Assembly: GCA_948567375.1 (NCBI GenBank) | Contig: OX419759.1 | Coordinates: 59,672,593 to 59,736,592 of the forward strand | Source of the DNA: Lunularia cruciata | Lineage: Eukaryota > Streptophyta > Marchantiopsida > Lunulariales > Lunulariaceae | Direction of reading: 5' to 3' | Length of the DNA: 64,000 nt | Shown here: piece by piece, positions 58,060 to 64,000 of the stretch | Layout: each line of letters starts with the position of its first letter | Numbering within the stretch: position 1 is the first letter of the stretch | Notes under the pieces: model-generated | What the model was told of the DNA's origin: nothing | Databases searched by the model: none | Seen by the model: the letters and a program-made list of their open reading frames with translations, nothing else | Position numbers and translations under genes: made by a program

Positions 58060-60175
58060 ATGTTGAGTGCTAGGATGTTTGATACATTAGAAGTAAGAAT
58101 GATTGAGGACAGACCATCTTCTTCAAAGACTAGGAAGAAAGGTTCTCATCAGGTTATGGGCCCACAATCACCATTGGGATTGATAGGAGAACTCAGAGAG
58201 CTAGAGAAATTGGGAAACACTAACTACAACGCATGGGCTTTGGATGTGAAATGTATCTTAGACAATTATGACTGTTTAGACTTGGCATCCGACACTCATG
58301 ATATAGATGAACTTGAGTCCAACAAGGAGGAGAGAATCAAACACTCTACTACTTGGAGGTTTCTGCTAAGGGTTATGCAAGAGCCAGTCAAAGACCTAGT
58401 AGACACTTATGCTTGGAGTTAGGAGATCTGGCACAAACTCAAGAATTTTTGCTCAGTTGAGAGGTTGGAAAGTTCCTGTAGGATTTGGGATGGGATGTGG
58501 AGCACTAAACCAGAAGATGGTGAAGACTTTACTTTGCACTTGTCAAAGTTACAAAAGGTCTTCAAGAGTGTCAAGGAGGATGGGTGTTCCCTTACAGAGA
58601 AATATGAGATCAACCATCTCTTGAAGACTCTCCCTCCAAGCTACCAGCCTATCCTAGTAGCTCTAAAAGTTCTACCTGTTGAAGTTGTCACATGGGATTA
58701 TGTGATAAAAAATTTGCTGGTGTTTAGTAGAGACAGAGAGGACCTAGAGATGAAGTTTAATGATTTGGGAGATTTTTCTCTGTTTAGTGCTTCTTCTTGG
58801 TCAAGGAGAGTGCCAAATAGAAGAGTGAGTAAACTAGAGCAATTCAGAGTGAGTAAATATAGTAAAGAAGTTAGTAGTGTTGATAATAGGATATCTTATT
58901 TCTGTCATGAGAAAGGTCATGTTGCACCTATATGTCCCAAAAGAGGAGAAAGGAGAGAATGAGAGCTGAAGAAGGTAGGCAAGGGATCTCAACCAATAAA
59001 AGATTGAAAATTTGTGAGTTCAGCTTACAACACAGAGGAGTGCAATGAGATAGAAAGCGATAAGGAGGGGTAATCAACAAAAGAGCTAGATTGTGGAATG
59101 TTGGCAAAATCTTAGTTGTCACAAACGGTTTTGGATGGTTCTCGGATTTTGGAGCCATCTCTCATATCTGTTAACCAAGAGGAGCTTTTCTCAACTCTTC
59201 AACCTCTGAAGATTCCCAAGAGTGTTTGTTGTGGGCCTAGGATTCTAAATCTAGTGTTAGGAATTGGCAAAGTTCTTATTGCCTTCATGGGAAGATCTAA
59301 CACAAGTTCTTGTAAGAGCTATTTGGAAAATGTGCTCTATGTTCCAGATTACACCAAGAACTTGATATCAGTACATCATCCCATGGAGCATGGAGTGGAT
59401 GTTCTGTTTGAGAGCAACAGAAATCAATGCACTTTGAAAAAAGGAGAGTTGGTCCATGGGTATTGTACTGCCAAAGGGAAGCTGTTCAAGTTGATGGAAG
59501 TTGATTGTTCTTCTTTGCATTAGTAGAAGAAAACAGAAATGATATCCATTTGTGGCATTTGAGGTTAGGGCACTTGTTAGTGCAAAACCTATATGCTTTA
59601 GAGAAGGTAGTGGATGGGTTGAAACTGGATCCCAAAGGAAAACTAGAGTTCTGCATTGGGTGTGCAAAAAGTAAGGCACAAAGGCTCCTATCCCCAAGAA
59701 ATCTTCATTTAGAGCTTCTTGTCTTCTAGATGTCATACATTCTGATGTATGGGGTTACATGATTGAGAATTCATTGAATGGAGCAGCCTACTATATTTCC
59801 TTTGTGGATGATTACAGTAGAAAGGGCTTTATCTATCTCATGAAAAGCAAGGATGAAGTGCTGCAAAAATTCCAGAAGTTTGTAGCCATGGCTGAGTTGC
59901 AGATTGGGAGGAAAGTCAAGTGATTGAGAATAGATGGAGGGAGAGAGTACAAGAATGATGAATTCCTCTCTTTTTTGTCAGAGAAATGAATTCTCCTTGA
60001 CGGTACTTCCAAAGACAATCGCGCATAAAATGGAGTTGCAAAAAGGTTGAATAGAACATTGGTGGACAAAGCATTGGCAATGCTCTAACATGCCAAGTTG
60101 GAGAGAAAGTTTTGGGGCCAGCTACTATGTCATGCCATTTGTAGTGTCGCATCTAGATTACTTGGACACTAGAGT
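58060..60175 (+). mobile_element. Ty1/copia fragment (gag to integrase)
   Basis: Plus-strand gag (LEKLGNTNYNAWALDVKCIL near 58203; LLKTLPPSYQPILVAL near 58618) with a zinc-knuckle-like CHEKGHVAPICPK near 58903, then protease and linker sequence (YLENVLYVPDYTKNLISVHH near 59320), a pre-integrase region (LWHLRLGHLLVQNLYALEKV near 59550) and integrase core to about 60175. Sequence changes abruptly there to the presumed gypsy element. Reverse transcriptase and RNase H are absent. Broken, but better preserved than the element at 47441. Confidence 0.85.
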
Positions 60176-63100
60176 TACAGTGATAGTAGTTAGATGTATT
60201 TCAACAGTTTCCCATAGGTTACTTTTTGACGGTCGGATTTTGTGTTCGGGATATTGACTTCATGGTGGGGCCCACCGTCACTTTGCTTCATTGAGTGTGC
60301 CATCAGCAGGACCGTTAGGGTTTCAGACTTAGTTTGAGTTCAGGGGTATACTTTCAAAGTGCAACTCCAGAGAGCTCACTTCTCTGATGTTGGGACTTCG
60401 AGTTCCTAGCTATGGTGGACAGATGCCGACAAGAGTCACCTGGATTCTCTTAGCTAGAATGGGTGTGGCTTGACTGTAATCAATGCTTAGTTGTTGATAG
60501 TTTATAGAAAGACGGATCAAGTATTGATCTGATTTGAGTTGATTGTGGAGTTGTAAACAATTTGATTTCATAAGAGAAGTGAAGTCAAGGGGAAATCAGG
60601 TGCAAGAACCTTTAGTGTTGGTGGTATCTCTAAGCTTGGTGTATTGTTGATAGCTCGATTGATCATTGGTAGCTCGATTGAAGTTCAATTTTTCCTTGGT
60701 GTGCAGAAGCTCGTTCAATTGATTCTTATGGATGGCGCGTTGGACGGCAGCCGGGAGGACTAAAAACAATGAGATAAAGCCTCTCTTTGTAAATCTTTCA
60801 TTTTAATCCGGTGATTTATAGATTTGGCAATGAGATAGATGGTGTGCGGAAGCGGTGGCCAAATTTTGAGCAAAGAGAAACAATTTTTGTGTAGTGGTTG
60901 TGATTTTGAGCTCAAGAGGTGAAAGTAATACAAATTTGTTGCGAGTTGGTCTCAGAAAGTGAAATTGAAGATGGAGTTGGGAACCCACCCCCATGAATTT
61001 CTGATTTGGAGAAACTTAATTTTTTTAATTTGGCTTGAGTGAAGAGTTAGCGAAGGATTTGGCAGTCAGCCAAATTTAGGGTTTATGTCAAATTTTGTTG
61101 GAGTTTACGTAAGATTTTGGCCAAATTTGGAGGAGTTTCACTAGATTTGGAGGAAATTCAAAGTGGCAAGAAGAAAGGTCTCATTTGGTTGAGTTTCAAC
61201 ATTTAGCGACTTTGAGGCATAGGACTGTGGGCTATGAAGGCCTAGAAGTGCTAGAAGGGCCAGCAAGCCAACTTGCTGACGTGAGGCTAGCTAGTTTAGA
61301 GTAGATCTTGGTCATTGTTTGGCAAAATCTGCTCATCCTACTAGATTGTGTGCAATAGGGTTTGACTCCTAGATCTCTTGTTCCTAGACTAGTGCACTTA
61401 GCTAATTGGTCCACCCTCACGTGTTTTCCTAGTGACTTTGCCACTGTTATCCATACACTTGTAGCTTTGGCTAAAAGAGGCAATTTGATCCCATTCTTGG
61501 TGATTCTGGTAGCTTAGGACGTAAATACAAACTCCTCTTATGTAAAATGCCAAATGGTGGTAGAGTTAATCACGTGTTGCTTTATGAGATGGAGTGTTTT
61601 TGTTTAGATCTTTTGTGATTGGATTCCCTCCATTCTCTACTTCCTATTTGTGTACCAAGTTTGTGTGAGGTGCCTTGATGTTTAAGCATTGGTGCTCTAG
61701 TGTGCTCTCAATAGTGAGGTTGGAGTGATGACCAATCAGACTACCTTTGTTTCTCTTCGATGAGGCAGGAAGTGATGACATGCAGATTGTGAGAAGGTGT
61801 GTTGTGAGGACAGGTTACATGTTGCATTTTCCCTTAGTATAGTTATCTTAGTTAGAGTTACATTAGTGGGTGGTGTTCCGTGGATATTGGCACTTGGTGG
61901 TGCTCAGTTGGTGTTGGCACTTGGTGGGGTATTTGCGATTGTGGTTTGCGGTTGCGGTTGTAATTATTTATCACGTCGAAGTTCTTTGGGGATTCTAGAG
62001 GAGTTAGTTTGTAGTGCACAATGGCTTTACAAGGAGTGGTGCTCGGTATCAACTTGTATCTCAAGTCCCAGTGAGGGAGGAGATTGAATCTGAGTCGGAG
62101 TTCGACACAAGAGCTGATTCAGTTGAGAGTGCACTTGGTATGTCCGCACCATTATTGTGGAAAATGGATGAGATTTATAGGGCCTCCAAAGGCCCTAGGC
62201 ATTACTCTAGTATAGTAGGTACCATTGAGTTGCTTAGAAGTATGTCTCCATCACTTTAGGCTCGATTGGTAGGAGCAAATTGGCTATACCCACGAGTTCT
62301 AGCTCGAGTAGTGTTGGTGGAGCTAGTGGAAGTGCACTAGTTGGAGATAAAGTGGTAAGGAGGTAGTGTGGTACGGAGGTTTGACCACATGGTGAAGTTC
62401 TTCTAATGTTTGAGGCAAAACTACTAGGGAGTGCGGACTGACAAGCTAAGGAGTTTGCAGGAGTTCCAATGGAACGTTGGAGAGAGCCTATGCAAGGCAT
62501 ACACTCGCATGAGGTGGTTGATCAGTTTCACTCAAGGAGTTACTAAGGCCAAGGCAGTCTAGTTTTGGTATGGGATACTAGACAAGGAGTAACAACGTAG
62601 AGTTTGTGATGCTACATTGCTACAGGTTACTTTGCCCACTTTGGCAATGGTCTTTGGTTTGGCTGAGCGTATTGAGTTCAACATGGTGGAGGAGAGGGAA
62701 GTGACATCTAGATTTGGTAAGGAGACCTCATCCACAACTGTTACTTCTTCTAAAAGTGCAACAAAGTACACCACGCCTAGTTGGTTTTCAAGGATAGGAT
62801 GGACAACCCAGATCTTATGGAGCAAGTGGGGAGCCTACTGTAGTTAGACCCTTACCTTCATTTTTGGATCAGCAACAACCAGTGAGTAATGGTGGTGCTT
62901 GTTGGACTTGTGGTGGACCTCACCATAGAAGAGAGTGTACTTAGGGCAGTGGGCCAAATACCTTTGGTGCATCACAACCAACGTAGAGGTAGTGTGAGCA
63001 TTGCCACAAATTTGGTTACACTAATGATCAGTGCTTTGACATACACCCGGAATTATGGAGTGGTAGGGCTACTATGGCAAGTAGTAGAGGAGCTCCAATT

Positions 63101-64000
63101 CATGGAGGACGAGGTGGTGGTAGAGGATCTACACCTAATAGAAGTGTGGTACTTGCCTTTACTTCCAATACAACTATGGCTACTCGGATTGAGTAGTTGG
63201 AGCAAAGATTGGCTAGTACGGCCATTGCTCAAAGTAGATCAGATTCGGGTGTTGAGGCTTCCATTTCATATACTAGTGATACAAATGCTTTGGGTGTGTG
63301 GAGCAGCACAGGTGGATGCATCTGCAATAGTGACTAGGAGTGCAATACGTGCTCTAGAGCCTAGAGGAGCATCAATGGAGTTGGGCTCACAAAGAGGAGA
63401 GTTTGGGAGTAGGTCAGACTTCCCCAATTTTTCAAGCTATCTGAGGCATTGTAGACGACATCCATGGTTCCTAGACGTCCCATTGTAGGTGTGGTAGGTG
63501 GTGATAGAGTGCATGATGGACTACCTACTAGTCAACCACCTACTAGTACATAGATTGAGTATAGCATGATGTTGGGAGCGGTTCAATTGATTATGCGGTG
63601 CCCTTTGTTTTCAGCCCATGACATGTTTACATTAGGAGTTGACCCAACCTAATGTTTTGGTTGGCTACCACACTTTGTGAGAGTAGGGATGATGCGGTTC
63701 CTACTACTAGAGCAGAGGTCGTTGATAGTGGAGTTGACTTGGTTGAGGAGTATGGGATCCATTCAATGACCAGTGGTTTATGGCAGGTAGAAACGACTTG
63801 ATTGGAGGAGTTGCCAGCTAGACCGGCTTTTGAGAGAGTGCGGTTCATACTTGGTGTTGTCTTATTGGATAACCAGAGGGGGATTTTCCATTTGGTGGGA
63901 CCTTCAAGGAAGGTCTATACACCACAAAGAGTCTTGTTAGACTTTGGTATGCAACCCCTTATGTTGGGAAAGGCTACAGTAGTTGGTCTAGAGTTACAAA
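60176..64000 (+). mobile_element. Ty3/gypsy element, 5' part (LTR?, gag, start of protease), runs off window
   Basis: The change from copia integrase occurs at about 60176, where TGATAGTAGTTAGATG could be an LTR start. 60180-61900 is non-coding and could hold the LTR and leader. Plus-strand gag-like sequence follows from about 62000, with two Cys/His motifs: CWTCGGPHHRREC (near 62911) and CEHCHKFGYTNDQCFDIHPE (near 62995). VLLDFGMQPLMLGKATVVGL near 63930 is in the position and form of a retropepsin active-site region. Pol should lie beyond the right edge. The reading frame is broken repeatedly. Confidence 0.7.

Overview
The window looks like nuclear DNA of a land plant: intron-containing genes for a plastid membrane protein and a cell-wall xyloglucan enzyme, a single-exon F-box/kelch gene, and large amounts of decayed Ty1/copia, Ty3/gypsy, LINE and pogo-type transposon sequence. 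The lineage is not fixed by anything I can compute. A seed-free plant, perhaps a bryophyte, is my guess, based only on the look of the F-box gene and the repeats. There is no bacterial-style operon organisation.

Layout, left to right. (a) 0.5-1.4 kb, minus strand: two exons of a conserved plastid protein (DUF3082-like) whose last exon should lie left of the window. (b) 2.1-2.4 kb: a MITE-like foldback element. (c) 3.0-5.1 kb: a structurally complete pogo/Tigger-class DNA transposon (TA target duplication, 18-bp perfect terminal repeats) with a decayed, intron-bearing transposase. (d) 5.1-10.1 kb: AT-rich non-genic DNA with tandem repeats. (e) 10.5-13.6 kb: remains of a minus-strand Ty3/gypsy element. 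(f) 14.3-26.4 kb: three diverged copies of one repeat carrying a Lys/Glu-rich, coiled-coil-like reading frame that I do not recognise, with a gypsy-type LTR abutting the middle copy. (g) 26.4-34.4 kb: non-genic, with a 441-bp MITE and a GC-rich patch. (h) 34.5-35.7 kb: the F-box/kelch gene, the only intact-looking complete gene. (i) 37.6-37.9 kb: a cluster of perfect hairpins and interleaved inverted repeats. (j) 40.06-46.03 kb: a full-structure copia element with two 379-bp LTRs, itself carrying a gypsy-type LTR and a LINE 3' fragment. (k) 47.4-52.8 kb: a second, older copia element. (l) 52.8-57.1 kb: a receptor-kinase pseudogene fragment, an XTH gene lacking its first exon, a perfect 178-bp inverted duplication, and three very short LINE-tail insertions. 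(m) 58.0-60.2 kb: a copia fragment. (n) 60.2 kb to the end: a plus-strand gypsy element running off the window.

The most interesting observations are: (1) three ~90-98-bp insertions, each bounded by its own 13-19-bp target duplication, that match the 3' tail of the LINE at 44.3-45.1 kb and end at or within a GGGGC/GCCCC hairpin, as if reverse transcription repeatedly stopped there; (2) a 178-bp, 100%-identical inverted duplication taking in the start of the first visible XTH exon, with a 640-bp spacer that holds one of those LINE tails; (3) an A-B-A'-B' interleaved inverted-repeat motif near 37.84 kb; (4) the thrice-repeated unknown reading frame in the 14-26 kb repeat field. I saw no complete novel multi-gene system.
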